Assembly: GCA_023386955.1 (NCBI GenBank)
Contig: JAEWIS010000048.1
Span: forward strand, 62,001 to 126,000
DNA: 64,000 nucleotides
Origin: Bacillota bacterium
GTDB lineage: Bacteria; Bacillota; Bacilli; Paenibacillales; NBRC-103111
Direction: 5' to 3'
Part shown: positions 1 through 7,434 of the stretch, piece by piece
How the letters are laid out: each line of letters begins with the position of its first letter
Numbering within the stretch: the stretch's first letter is position 1
Position numbers and translations under genes: made by a program
Notes under the pieces: model-generated
What the model saw: only the letters and a program-made list of their open reading frames with translations
Databases searched by the model: none
What the model was told of the DNA's origin: nothing

Positions 1-204
1 TAAGGGCGGGTAACGACCGCCATACGCAAATCCGTTACTGCACGTCCGGCGCTTGCTGCATAAGCATGCACCCCCGGGTTCACGGCTTGTTCTCGGGGAG
101 GTCTTTCCTTCTCCTGCAACGGAAGCTTCCAGCCTTGGCTTCCTCTCTGAAGATGCGGGGAATGAAGTACTTTGTCCCTTCAACGAATCATAGGATGAAT
201 ATTA
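1..204 (-). promoter_or_regulatory. T-box leader RNA, 5' part (runs off left edge)
   Basis: Read on the minus strand, this stretch starts with a block of the type GGGACAAAGTACTTC, then CAGAGAGGAAGCC (the AGAGA kink-turn element at the base of T-box Stem I), then a GGAAGCTTCC arm, CTCCCCGAGAAC and finally CGGTCGTTACCCG, which resembles the Stem III CCGTTAT region. The order and spacing fit a T-box leader that senses uncharged tRNA. The antiterminator with the T-box sequence itself, and the controlled gene, lie to the left of base 1, so the amino acid cannot be stated. It could not be an ORF: no frame stays open. A covariance-model search would settle it. Confidence 0.72.
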
Positions 205-210
205 GTTCAA

Positions 211-239
211 ATTGTAAACAAGCTGTCGGATAAAGTCAA
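211..239 (-). promoter_or_regulatory. sigma-A promoter of the T-box leader
   Basis: Minus strand: TTGACT at 239-234, a 17-base spacer, and TACAAT at 216-211. The match to the vegetative consensus is very good and the predicted start, near 204, places the T-box Stem I about 30 to 50 bases into the transcript, as is usual for these leaders. Confidence 0.75.
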
Positions 240-529
240 GCGGCGAAAATCTATTCTCCCCTGCATAGGGGGCTAAAAAAGAAGAAACCTACCGCAAAGT
301 GTAGGTTTAAGAGAAAATATATTTTAAAAAGGGGGTCGTAGATAATTGTATCTAAAGCCTGTTAAAGAATCATTAAGGGCTGATTACAAATATATTACAA
401 ATTATGAAACGCTTTATATAAAGCGCTTTAAAAATTATTTGCGCAGGCTAGTCTATGTTGTTGGGACAGACATATACATGAAATCAACAAGGAAAAACCT
501 TGTGAAACGATAAAACGGAGGGAACAAAC
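240..529. other. AT-rich intergenic region with a 16-bp palindrome
   Basis: No gene is visible. The region separates the leftward T-box transcript from the rightward acidic gene at 530. It holds a perfect palindrome CGCTTTATATAAAGCG at 410-425, inside a looser stretch with AAAGCGCTTT resembling part of a catabolite-response element. It probably contains the promoter of the acidic gene, but no clear -35/-10 pair stands out. Confidence 0.4.
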
Positions 530-838
530 ATGGCGGAGGAATTTCAATCAATCGAAGCTTTGGATGAGGCTGTAGAAGCAGAAATCGCTGTCGACGAGGC
601 TGCTGAGGAAGTAACCGGGGAAGTTGTCGACGAAGCAACCGACGAAATTGCCGGCGAGGTGCAGGAAGTGGATACTCTGGAGGAGCTTTTCGAGGAGGAA
701 GAAGAAATCCTGGAAGTGGCTGAGTTGGATGAAGAAGCCACGGATGAGGAGCTGGAAGAAGCTGCTGAACTGGATGCAGCAGATGAAGACGAAGAAGACG
801 AAGCCGAAGAAATCGAAGAAACCGAAGAAGAAGCATAA
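530..838 (+). CDS. extremely acidic small protein of unknown function
   Basis: 102 residues preceded by a good ribosome binding site (GGAGGG about eight bases before ATG). I count 41 Glu and 11 Asp, and there is no Lys, Arg, His, Cys, Trp, Tyr, Asn or Pro; the rest is mostly Ala, Val, Leu, Ile and Thr, with only two Phe. Third codon positions vary freely between synonymous bases (GAA/GAG, GAC/GAT), which argues that this frame and not the lysine-rich frame that overlaps it is translated. No signal peptide or membrane segment. A strong terminator follows at 883. It has its own transcription unit. Function unknown; an intrinsically disordered polyanion or nucleic-acid mimic is possible but only a guess. 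Confidence 0.6.
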   Translation: MAEEFQSIEALDEAVEAEIAVDEAAEEVTGEVVDEATDEIAGEVQEVDTLEELFEEEEEILEVAELDEEATDEELEEAAELDAADEDEEDEAEEIEETEEEA

Positions 839-882
839 GTAGCCCTCCTTCCGCCGCGGCGCATTACCACACACATGCACAC

Positions 883-931
883 AAAAAGCCATCCTTTTGA
901 GGTGTTCCCCCTCGCGAGAATGGCTTTTTTT
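883..931. terminator. bidirectional Rho-independent terminator
   Basis: AAAAAGCCAT pairs with ATGGCTTTTT across a loop of about 27 bases, followed by a T-run on the plus strand and an equivalent T-run (complement of the A-run) on the minus strand. It serves the acidic gene (plus) and the FAD oxidoreductase gene (minus), which converge here. Confidence 0.75.
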
Positions 932-934
932 GTT

Positions 935-2893
935 TTAGAAGCGCAGGTTCACCAGGTTCTCCAAAACATCCTTAATCAGCAGATAAGATTCTCCGTTGGT
1001 CAGCTTCCCTTTGTCGGCAATCAGCTTCAAGGTCTCCTCTTTCAGCAGCCGCTTGGCAAGAAGCTCCGCCTCCGCCTGCTCGGGCTTCAGCGTAAGCCCG
1101 GACGCACGGGCAATGGTGTATGCCGCCTGCTGCAGCGTCAGCGGATCGGTTTTGGCCTTGTCGGCATCCATACCGGCAATGGCATTGGAGGAGGTCCCCT
1201 TGAAGGATTGGGGATAGCGCTTTTTAAGTGTTGCAAATTGATTCACAAACCGCTGCGGATTGCTGGGTTTGTCCAATTCCTTGGGATCAAAGTTTGCGTT
1301 GCCGTAGGACCCGTTCACAAGGCCTGTATAGACTACGGCCTTCAAGCCCGGATAAGCCTTATGATCCTGATAAGCCTGCCTTGGAAGCGTGTAAGGCGCA
1401 AGCTCCAGCCCCTTCTTGACAGCAAGATCCTGCATTTGGGCCACCTGCTCCTTGGACTTGGACAGCTCGCGGAAGGTAACGTTATGATCAATAGAGACCT
1501 TAGCCGCTGCTGCCGCAGACTCCGCTACCGCCATTCCCAGAGGGATAACCCGGGCGCTCCCATGTGGCAGGGTGTCATAGCTGGCCGAACGGCTTACGAC
1601 CAGAAGCCCGTCCACCTTCTGCGGTACAATGCTGCGGAACGGAACCGCATACTTGTGGGGCTCCATGGAAACTGCGCCGGGGTCGTTGGGACCGGTGCTT
1701 TGAATATCCACTGCATAAGAACCGAAGGCAATCCGGTCCCATTGATCGCGGTTTTCCAGTAAATCCAGTATGGAAAGCCGATACTCACCGTAAATATGGC
1801 GGGATTCCCGCACATACAGCTCCGGAGCCACACCGTCCAGCTCCAGCTTGGCGAATTCCGGATGTTTCTCCTTAATAAATTGGAGCACATGGGGCAGCTC
1901 CTGTTCGGCCACCGCAAACGCCTCTTTGATGGAGGCCGGATCAAAGGGATTTACCCCGAATAATTGCAGGGAGTTAATCAAGATGGTGTTATCATTATTG
2001 CGCCCGATGTTAAGCCCCCGCATTCTTGCCTTGGTGGGGTTCTGGGCCTTGTACTCCTTGATATCGCCATAGCCGAAGGCAGAGTACGTATCCGCTCCGG
2101 TATTGCTATCGTTATCGTTGTCCAGATATTTGCGGACTTCTTTCCAGAAGCTGTCGTCCGCATTTTTGAGGCGGAATACTGCTGTCACCGCCATCAGCGA
2201 GTCGGGATCATTCAGATCCTCCCGCCCCCGGCTGAAGGGAGCACCGGCCGCCGCTGCCACATCCGCATCCTGGGTGGCGTCAAGCACCGCTTTGGCCTTG
2301 ACTGTGCGCTTCTCCCCGTTTTCCAGGGTAATGTCCAATCCGGTCACCAATTTGGCGCCTTCCTTGCCTTCCCCCAGGACAGGCGTTATGCTTTGAGTCT
2401 TCAGAAGAACATCGATATTCTTCTCCTTGGCCACCAGCCGGTTGAACACATTCGCCGCTGTGGTCACATCGAAGGAGGTTCCCTCTATACCATCATAGAA
2501 CTCCTGAAAAATCCCCTTGTTCATCACATTGGGTTTAGGCGCCAGCCAGTCGTAGCTGGCCTGGTCATAGTTGTTGTCCAGGGAGTTCAGCCAGCCCAGG
2601 GTCATAAGCCCGCCCAGGATTTCCCGGTTGCGGCCATCCACCAATAAGGTCTTCAGCCCATGGCGGGAGGCGGCTACAGCACCGGCCACACCTTCCGGAT
2701 CCGTGCCTACCACAATGACGTCATATGTATCCGAAGGAGCCTTGACTGTTTTGACAGCCTCCAGCTCCTGGGACTCCGCTGTACCGTTATGAAGCCCCCC
2801 TCCGTATTTTTCCTTCCATACGAGATAGGGTCCACCGATAGCCAACAAAAGCACAAACGTCATAGCGAGAATAAACCATTTATTGCGGAACAA
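935..2893 (-). CDS. membrane-anchored FAD-dependent oxidoreductase
   Basis: 652 residues, TTG start chosen because AGGAGG lies about seven bases upstream. Residues 6-28 form a hydrophobic anchor, so the catalytic part should be outside the cell or at the membrane. Around residue 59 the dinucleotide-binding strand-turn-helix reads VIVVGTDPEGVAGAVAA, a variant of GxGxxG as found in the FAD_oxidored family, followed by LLVDGRNREILGG. The C-terminal 70 residues are helical and resemble a degenerate S-layer-homology repeat. Substrate unknown. It is a single gene between two terminator-like regions, not obviously in an operon. Family assignment is firm, substrate is not. Confidence 0.8.
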   Translation of the reverse strand: MFRNKWFILAMTFVLLLAIGGPYLVWKEKYGGGLHNGTAESQELEAVKTVKAPSDTYDVIVVGTDPEGVAGAVAASRHGLKTLLVDGRNREILGGLMTLGWLNSLDNNYDQASYDWLAPKPNVMNKGIFQEFYDGIEGTSFDVTTAANVFNRLVAKEKNIDVLLKTQSITPVLGEGKEGAKLVTGLDITLENGEKRTVKAKAVLDATQDADVAAAAGAPFSRGREDLNDPDSLMAVTAVFRLKNADDSFWKEVRKYLDNDNDSNTGADTYSAFGYGDIKEYKAQNPTKARMRGLNIGRNNDNTILINSLQLFGVNPFDPASIKEAFAVAEQELPHVLQFIKEKHPEFAKLELDGVAPELYVRESRHIYGEYRLSILDLLENRDQWDRIAFGSYAVDIQSTGPNDPGAVSMEPHKYAVPFRSIVPQKVDGLLVVSRSASYDTLPHGSARVIPLGMAVAESAAAAAKVSIDHNVTFRELSKSKEQVAQMQDLAVKKGLELAPYTLPRQAYQDHKAYPGLKAVVYTGLVNGSYGNANFDPKELDKPSNPQRFVNQFATLKKRYPQSFKGTSSNAIAGMDADKAKTDPLTLQQAAYTIARASGLTLKPEQAEAELLAKRLLKEETLKLIADKGKLTNGESYLLIKDVLENLVNLRF

Positions 2894-3025
2894 TTTTTCT
2901 CCTCCTTTTTATGTGAAAATGCGTGAGTAAACCGCATTTTTCATACGGGGGCCCTCCCGGGTTGGCAGGGAGCTCTCTATGAGACTCCGCCGCCTCCGGG
3001 GGATTGTTTCGTTGATTGCTGTGCT

Positions 3026-4537
3026 TCAACCCTTGGGAGCGGTGCCCAGCACCAAATCCATAAGGTCGAGCTTGCGCTTGGTATACTCCTGGTAGGCACT
3101 GTTGTAGACGGACGGCTCCTTGGGATTGGGAAAACGCTCCACCGCTCCGTCCGGTCCCATTATTTTGCTCACGGCGCCGCAGCCTAACCCGATGATGGTC
3201 TGGCGCTCCTCCATCATCAGAATGTTGTAGAGGCTTTCGTAGCCTGGAAGGGAGTAGCCGACGTTCTCCTGGTTGCCCAAAATATTTTTTTGCCGGTACA
3301 TGTAGTAGGGATTATAGCCGTGGGCATTGGTCCACTCTACTGTCCTCGCCATCATCGCCTGGACCTCGTCCCGCTCCGCCAACTCGTAACGCTCCCGGTT
3401 CTGGGTCAGCCTTGACGCCCGCTTAAAGGACAGAGTATGCACCGTCAGCGATTCCGGCATAAGCCGCTCCAGCTGCTCTAGTGAGATCTCCAGCTCCCGC
3501 AAGCCCTCATTGGGCAAGCCCAAAATGAGGTCCATATTAATATTGTTCATCCCCAGCTCCCGGCACAGCAGGTATTTCTCTACCGTCTCCTTGACGGTAT
3601 GATGTCTGCCGATGGTATCCAGGGTGGATTGGGTAAAGCTTTGGGGATTGATGCTGATCCGGTCCACCTTCCACCGCTTCATCACTGCAATTTTCTCGGG
3701 GGTAATGGTATCCGGACGACCCGCCTCCACCGTAAGCTCCCTGATCCCGGCCATACCGGGCACAGATTGGTGCAGCACCTGGAACAGCTCATCCATTTCC
3801 TCCGCCTCGATGCTGGTAGGGGTGCCTCCGCCCCAATACACCGTGGTGACAGACATGCCGGTTCTGGCAAGCCAGTCTCCCACCTGGCGGATTTCGTATT
3901 GCAGTCCCTTGAGAAAGGATTGGACGGAGCCGTTATTGCCCCGGATATCGTACGCCGGGAAGGTGCAGTAGGCACATTTGGTGGGGCAAAAGGGGATCCC
4001 GATATACAAGCTGACCTGGCGCTCCATCCGGAACAGGTCGGGTATGACCCGGAGCTGCCGTTCGCCTATCTCCGACAACAGCCGCACCTTCTCCGGAGAG
4101 AGAAGGTAATCCTCCCGCAGCACCTGCCGGCAGGTGTCCATGGATTCCTTCATCATGAAATTGTGCATCAGCTTCATGGGCCGCACACCGGTCAGAATCC
4201 CCCAGGGCTGCTCCATACCGGTATACGTCTGCAGACACTTCAGCAGAGCCCTGCCCAGAGCGCGTTTACACTCCCGGCGGACCGCCTCGGAGCCGGCCGA
4301 AGGCAGGGCGCGGACATCCTCCTCTCGGCAGAGCAGGGCTCCGGCCGCATCATGGAGGGAAACCGCCGCAGTGGCGGAGGAGATATCTCCGGCATACTCA
4401 AGTGAAGTACGAATGGTCAGCTCGGCAGCCTCTCCACCGTCCTCCACCCATTCCACATCCGCAAAAAACAGCTTGCAAATATGGTAGATTTCATTCAGAA
4501 AATCATCAAACCCCGTACGAATCAGGGATATTCTCAT
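3026..4537 (-). CDS. hemZ: HemZ-type radical SAM coproporphyrinogen dehydrogenase
   Basis: 503 residues from the ATG at 4537, preferred because AAGGGG precedes it; an in-frame upstream start at 4582 would add 15 residues. The radical SAM cluster motif CPTKCAYC places the three iron-sulfur cysteines at 184, 188 and 191, and VYWGGGTPTS follows. The about 175-residue N-terminal extension before the SAM core is typical of the Bacillota HemZ family rather than of HemN/HemW. Family role: oxygen-independent oxidation of coproporphyrinogen III in haem synthesis, although HemZ activity has been debated. No other haem gene is nearby. Confidence 0.85.
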   Translation of the reverse strand: MRISLIRTGFDDFLNEIYHICKLFFADVEWVEDGGEAAELTIRTSLEYAGDISSATAAVSLHDAAGALLCREEDVRALPSAGSEAVRRECKRALGRALLKCLQTYTGMEQPWGILTGVRPMKLMHNFMMKESMDTCRQVLREDYLLSPEKVRLLSEIGERQLRVIPDLFRMERQVSLYIGIPFCPTKCAYCTFPAYDIRGNNGSVQSFLKGLQYEIRQVGDWLARTGMSVTTVYWGGGTPTSIEAEEMDELFQVLHQSVPGMAGIRELTVEAGRPDTITPEKIAVMKRWKVDRISINPQSFTQSTLDTIGRHHTVKETVEKYLLCRELGMNNINMDLILGLPNEGLRELEISLEQLERLMPESLTVHTLSFKRASRLTQNRERYELAERDEVQAMMARTVEWTNAHGYNPYYMYRQKNILGNQENVGYSLPGYESLYNILMMEERQTIIGLGCGAVSKIMGPDGAVERFPNPKEPSVYNSAYQEYTKRKLDLMDLVLGTAPKG

Positions 4538-4587
4538 CGGCACAGTTCCCCTTTCCGATACGTTTTTCGCCAAAATTCCCAACCTAC

Positions 4588-5589
4588 TCAGTGTACCACA
4601 TTGTCAGGGGCGAAGAAAATGGCGGGGCCGTCCTGCACCGCATGCTGACGGCGTTTCCGGTCGCTTGCGGGGGGCAGACCGAACAACCGGGTATACTCTC
4701 TGCTGAACTGGGAGGGGCTTTCATAGCCCACCCGGTAAGCCGCGCCGGCTGCGTCCGACTGATCCGACAGAAGCAGCCTTCTGGCCTCCTGGAGCCGGAT
4801 TTGCTTCTGGTATTGCAGCGGGCTCATGCCGGTTATGGCTTTAAAATGACCATGCAGGGCGGAAGCGCTCATATTGGCCAACTCTGCCAAATAGGCCACA
4901 GGCAGCGGCTTATCATAGTTGTCCCGGATATGCGCAATAACCTGGGCAATCCTCCGGGCAGGGCTGCCTCCCGCAGCAAAATCCCGCAGCAGTCGCCCTT
5001 GCGGGTCCTGAAGCAGCCGGTACATAATTTCCCGGTGGATGACCGGACCAAGAATGGGAATATCCTGCGGCCGCTCCAGGAGCCGGACATAACGCAGCAC
5101 CGCATCCGCCAGCTCAAACTCCAGTTTGCCGATTGCCAGACCCCGGGCAGCCAACTCCCCACTGCCGGAAGCTTCCTCCCGCTGCAGACCTCTGCCGCGT
5201 ACCTTATCGCCCCGGAAGCCCGTCTCCTCCAGCAGGCGCCAGATGTTTTCAGCCTGAAATTGGATTTTTACGCATAAATACGGCTTGTCCGGAGACGCCT
5301 CCACAATCTGCCCCTTGGTGGGTAAATGGACGGATACGATCAAAAAGGAGGAAGCGTCGTACCGGTAGTGCTCCTTCTCCAGGGCGACGGTTTTGGCCCC
5401 CTGAAGCACAAGACATAAGGAAGGCTCGTATACGGTGGACAATGGCTGGGACACATCCGTCTCCCGAATCAGAAAAAGCGCCGGCACCGATGTGGACTGT
5501 ATACCGTTGCCCACCGTATGTCTTTCCGCCAGCTCCAGCAGCTCCTGCCTCCGGCCCGGCAAATGATCCGTTTCTGCATATGTCCGCAT
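4588..5589 (-). CDS. AraC-family regulator with AraC_N-type sensor domain
   Basis: About 333 residues. The start at 5589 has AGGGAG about nine bases upstream; an ATG nine bases further up is too close to that site. The N-terminal two thirds (LCLVLQGAKTVALEKEHYRY, then a CVKIQFQ strand) match the AraC_N cupin-like domain, and the last 100 residues carry the double helix-turn-helix (VAYLAELANMSASALHGHFK ... AAYRVGYESPSQFSREYTR). It is divergent from the short-chain dehydrogenase gene at 5752, the usual arrangement for a local regulator, so it probably controls that gene. Inducer unknown. Confidence 0.85.
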   Translation of the reverse strand: MRTYAETDHLPGRRQELLELAERHTVGNGIQSTSVPALFLIRETDVSQPLSTVYEPSLCLVLQGAKTVALEKEHYRYDASSFLIVSVHLPTKGQIVEASPDKPYLCVKIQFQAENIWRLLEETGFRGDKVRGRGLQREEASGSGELAARGLAIGKLEFELADAVLRYVRLLERPQDIPILGPVIHREIMYRLLQDPQGRLLRDFAAGGSPARRIAQVIAHIRDNYDKPLPVAYLAELANMSASALHGHFKAITGMSPLQYQKQIRLQEARRLLLSDQSDAAGAAYRVGYESPSQFSREYTRLFGLPPASDRKRRQHAVQDGPAIFFAPDNVVH

Positions 5590-5751
5590 CCTTCTCATCT
5601 CCCTGTGGCTATTATAAAGTTCACGGGTGCTTTTAGTAGCATCTTAGCGTAACCTGGAGTTTTAGACAAGAACCGGCGAGGATCGGTCTACCGCTTGGAG
5701 GCCGGTCTGATTTATGCTGAACGTAACATGAATCTACAGGAGGAATGCAGT

Positions 5752-6492
5752 ATGACCCAAACCACTCCATCCAGAGTTGCCATCGTCACCGGAGGCTCCA
5801 GAGGCATCGGCAGACAGGCAGCCGTAAGACTCGCCCGGGAGGGGCAGGCGGTTGTGATTGTTTATGCCAACAACCATGCAGAGGCGGACGCCGCCGTAGC
5901 TGAAATAAAAGCCGCAGGGGGACGCGCTGTGGCAGTGCAAGCCGATGTGGCGGAGCCGGAAGCGGTAGCGGCAGCCTTCACCCGGGCGGAGGAGGTGTTC
6001 GGAGGTGTGGACGTAGTCGTTCATTCCGCCGGACTGATGGTTCTGGATACGGTTGCGGATTTTGATTTGGATAAGCTGGACCGTATGCACCGCACCAATA
6101 TCCGCGGTACCTTTGTAGTGAACCAGCAGGCGGCCCGTTGCGTGCGTGACGGCGGCGCCATCATCAACCTGTCCACCTCCGTCACCAAGCTGGCGCTGCC
6201 TACCTATGCCGCCTATTCTGCCAGCAAAGGCGCTGTGGACGCCATCAGCCCTGTCCTGGCCAAGGAGCTCCGCGGCCGGAACATCACCGTAAATGCGGTA
6301 GCCCCGGGACCCACAGCTACCGAGCTTTTTCTCGAGGGAAAGGATGAAGAGACCATCCGCCGGATGGCCGGTTTGAATCCCATAGGGCGTCTGGGCATGC
6401 CGGAGGATATTGCCGAGGTGATCGCCTTCTTGGCAGGCCCGGGGCGCTGGATTAACGGACAAACCGTCTATGTGAACGGCGGTATGGTGTAA
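5752..6492 (+). CDS. short-chain dehydrogenase/reductase (SDR)
   Basis: 246 residues from the ATG at 5752, which follows AGGAGG; an in-frame ATG upstream has no such site. Classical SDR features: NADP-binding TGGSRGIG at residues 13-20, NIRG Asn near 116, Ser at 141-143, and the catalytic YxxxK at Tyr155/Lys159 (YSASK), with the C-terminal IAFLAGPGRWINGQTVYVNGG. The YAN after the second strand suggests NADP rather than NAD. Soluble cytoplasmic oxidoreductase; substrate not predictable. Likely regulated by the divergent AraC protein. A terminator follows directly. Confidence 0.9.
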   Translation: MTQTTPSRVAIVTGGSRGIGRQAAVRLAREGQAVVIVYANNHAEADAAVAEIKAAGGRAVAVQADVAEPEAVAAAFTRAEEVFGGVDVVVHSAGLMVLDTVADFDLDKLDRMHRTNIRGTFVVNQQAARCVRDGGAIINLSTSVTKLALPTYAAYSASKGAVDAISPVLAKELRGRNITVNAVAPGPTATELFLEGKDEETIRRMAGLNPIGRLGMPEDIAEVIAFLAGPGRWINGQTVYVNGGMV

Positions 6493-6515
6493 GACGAGAC
6501 AAACACATAACCAAA

Positions 6516-6559
6516 CAGGCGGCGCTCCTCCCACTAAGAGGAAACGCCGCCTGCTTTTT
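6516..6559. terminator. Rho-independent terminator after the SDR gene
   Basis: CAGGCGGCG pairs with CGCCGCCTG around a 20-base loop, then CTTTTTG on the plus strand. The minus strand offers only a weak T-run. Confidence 0.85.
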
Positions 6560-6573
6560 GTCTGATCCGACTG

Positions 6574-6738
6574 TCATCTCCCGGGCTTCAGCCACGGCTG
6601 CTGCCGCGGGCCGCCGGTGTTACCCGCCGGCTCTTCCTGCCTGCCGTCCGCCAGCATCAGGGATGCCGCTTCCGTCTGCCCGAAGGCTGCTTCCGCCTGC
6701 ATCCCCAGGATAGCTGCCGCTTTCATGGATTGTCTCAT
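6574..6738 (-). CDS. possible small hypothetical protein
   Basis: A 54-codon frame beginning MRQSMKAAAILGMQAE with AAAGGA about nine bases before the ATG, lying just behind dtd on the same strand. Codon third positions are GC-rich like the neighbours. It has no recognised motif, ends in a Gly/Pro/Gln-rich tail, and could equally be an untranslated 3' region. Listed only because the start signal is acceptable. Confidence 0.28.
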   Translation of the reverse strand: MRQSMKAAAILGMQAEAAFGQTEAASLMLADGRQEEPAGNTGGPRQQPWLKPGR

Positions 6739-6822
6739 GGGTGTCGGTCCTTTGGCTTTCAAGTTTCTTTCCTTCATCCACAGTTTTGCCAGAAAGCCGG
6801 CGCTTCATTCTTTGAAGCTCTC

Positions 6823-7263
6823 TTACCTGGTCTCGACGATTAATGTTACCGGGCCGTCATTCACCAGGCTGACGTCCATCATTGCACCGAACACACCGGT
6901 TTCCACCTGAAGCTCCAACTCCCGCAGAAGGGCATTGAAGCGCTCATACAGCGGCTCTGCCTGCTCCGGCCGGGCGGCTGCCATAAAGTTAGGGCGTCTA
7001 CCCTTCCGGCAATCCCCGTACAAGGTAAATTGGGAAACCGACAAAATGGCTCCCCCCGTTTCCAGCACGGACAAGTTCATTTTGCCGCCGTCATCCTCAA
7101 AAATCCGCAGATTGGCGATTTTCTCCGCCGCAAACCGGGCGTCCTCCTCAGTGTCCTCATGGGTGATCCCCACCAGGAGCATCAGCCCAGGCCCTATGGC
7201 CCCGGTAACCCGCTCCTCCACCGTCACAGACGCTTCCTTGCATCTTTGCACCACAACTCTCAC
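6823..7263 (-). CDS. dtd: D-aminoacyl-tRNA deacylase
   Basis: 146 residues, GTG start ([13 protein letters not shown]) with AAGGAAG upstream. The family signatures are intact: [17 protein letters not shown] in the middle and the C-terminal [12 protein letters not shown], whose Gly-Pro supplies the cis-peptide that selects D-amino acids. It removes D-Tyr and other D-aminoacyl groups mischarged on tRNA. As in B. subtilis it follows relA on the same strand, but here a terminator-like hairpin at 7295-7344 stands between the two, so expression may depend on read-through or on a weak promoter of its own. Confidence 0.95.
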   Translation of the reverse strand: MRVVVQRCKEASVTVEERVTGAIGPGLMLLVGITHEDTEEDARFAAEKIANLRIFEDDGGKMNLSVLETGGAILSVSQFTLYGDCRKGRRPNFMAAARPEQAEPLYERFNALLRELELQVETGVFGAMMDVSLVNDGPVTLIVETR

Positions 7264-7294
7264 AATTTTACGCTTCCTTTCAATGGAAAAATGG

Positions 7295-7344
7295 AAAAGC
7301 CGTCCGGCCGACGGCGCATCACCGTTACAACCGGACAGCCTTTT
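7295..7344 (-). terminator. terminator-like hairpin between relA and dtd
   Basis: AAAAGCCGTCCGG at 7295-7307 pairs, with one mismatch, with CCGGACAGCCTTTT at 7331-7344. On the minus strand the 3' arm ends in GGCTTTTCC. The dtd start codon is only about 30 bases further on, leaving no room for a promoter after the hairpin. Confidence 0.5.
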
Positions 7345-7370
7345 GATTAAGGAATTTAAGGTTTGTAATT

Positions 7371-7429
7371 TGGGGGCTCCCCCAAAAGTATCGGAATACG
7401 CTTCAGAGCTTCACTCCACTTTTGGGGGG
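7371..7429. repeat. nested, mutually exclusive hairpins after relA
   Basis: CCCCCAAAAGT at 7379-7389 pairs perfectly over 11 bases with ACTTTTGGGGG at 7418-7428. The same CCCCC can instead pair with TGGGGG at 7371-7376 in a tight TGGGGGCTCCCCCA hairpin. The relA stop codon lies six bases away. There is no T-run, so this is not a simple terminator; it looks like a dispersed intergenic repeat or an RNA stability element. Confidence 0.5.
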
Positions 7430-7434
7430 ATTTA

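Noticed and set aside
418-431. cre-like AAAGCGCTTT upstream of the acidic gene
   Set aside because: Three mismatches to the CcpA consensus in the outer positions; reported only as a palindrome.
453-892. Several long open frames on the minus strand and a lysine-rich plus frame over the acidic gene
   Set aside because: They arise from the low-complexity GAA/GAG composition; none has a ribosome binding site, while the acidic frame does.
6620-6808. A 62-codon minus frame starting just behind dtd
   Set aside because: Weak start signal and Gly-rich odd composition; the overlapping frame ending at 6574 has the better signal and only that one is listed, with low confidence.
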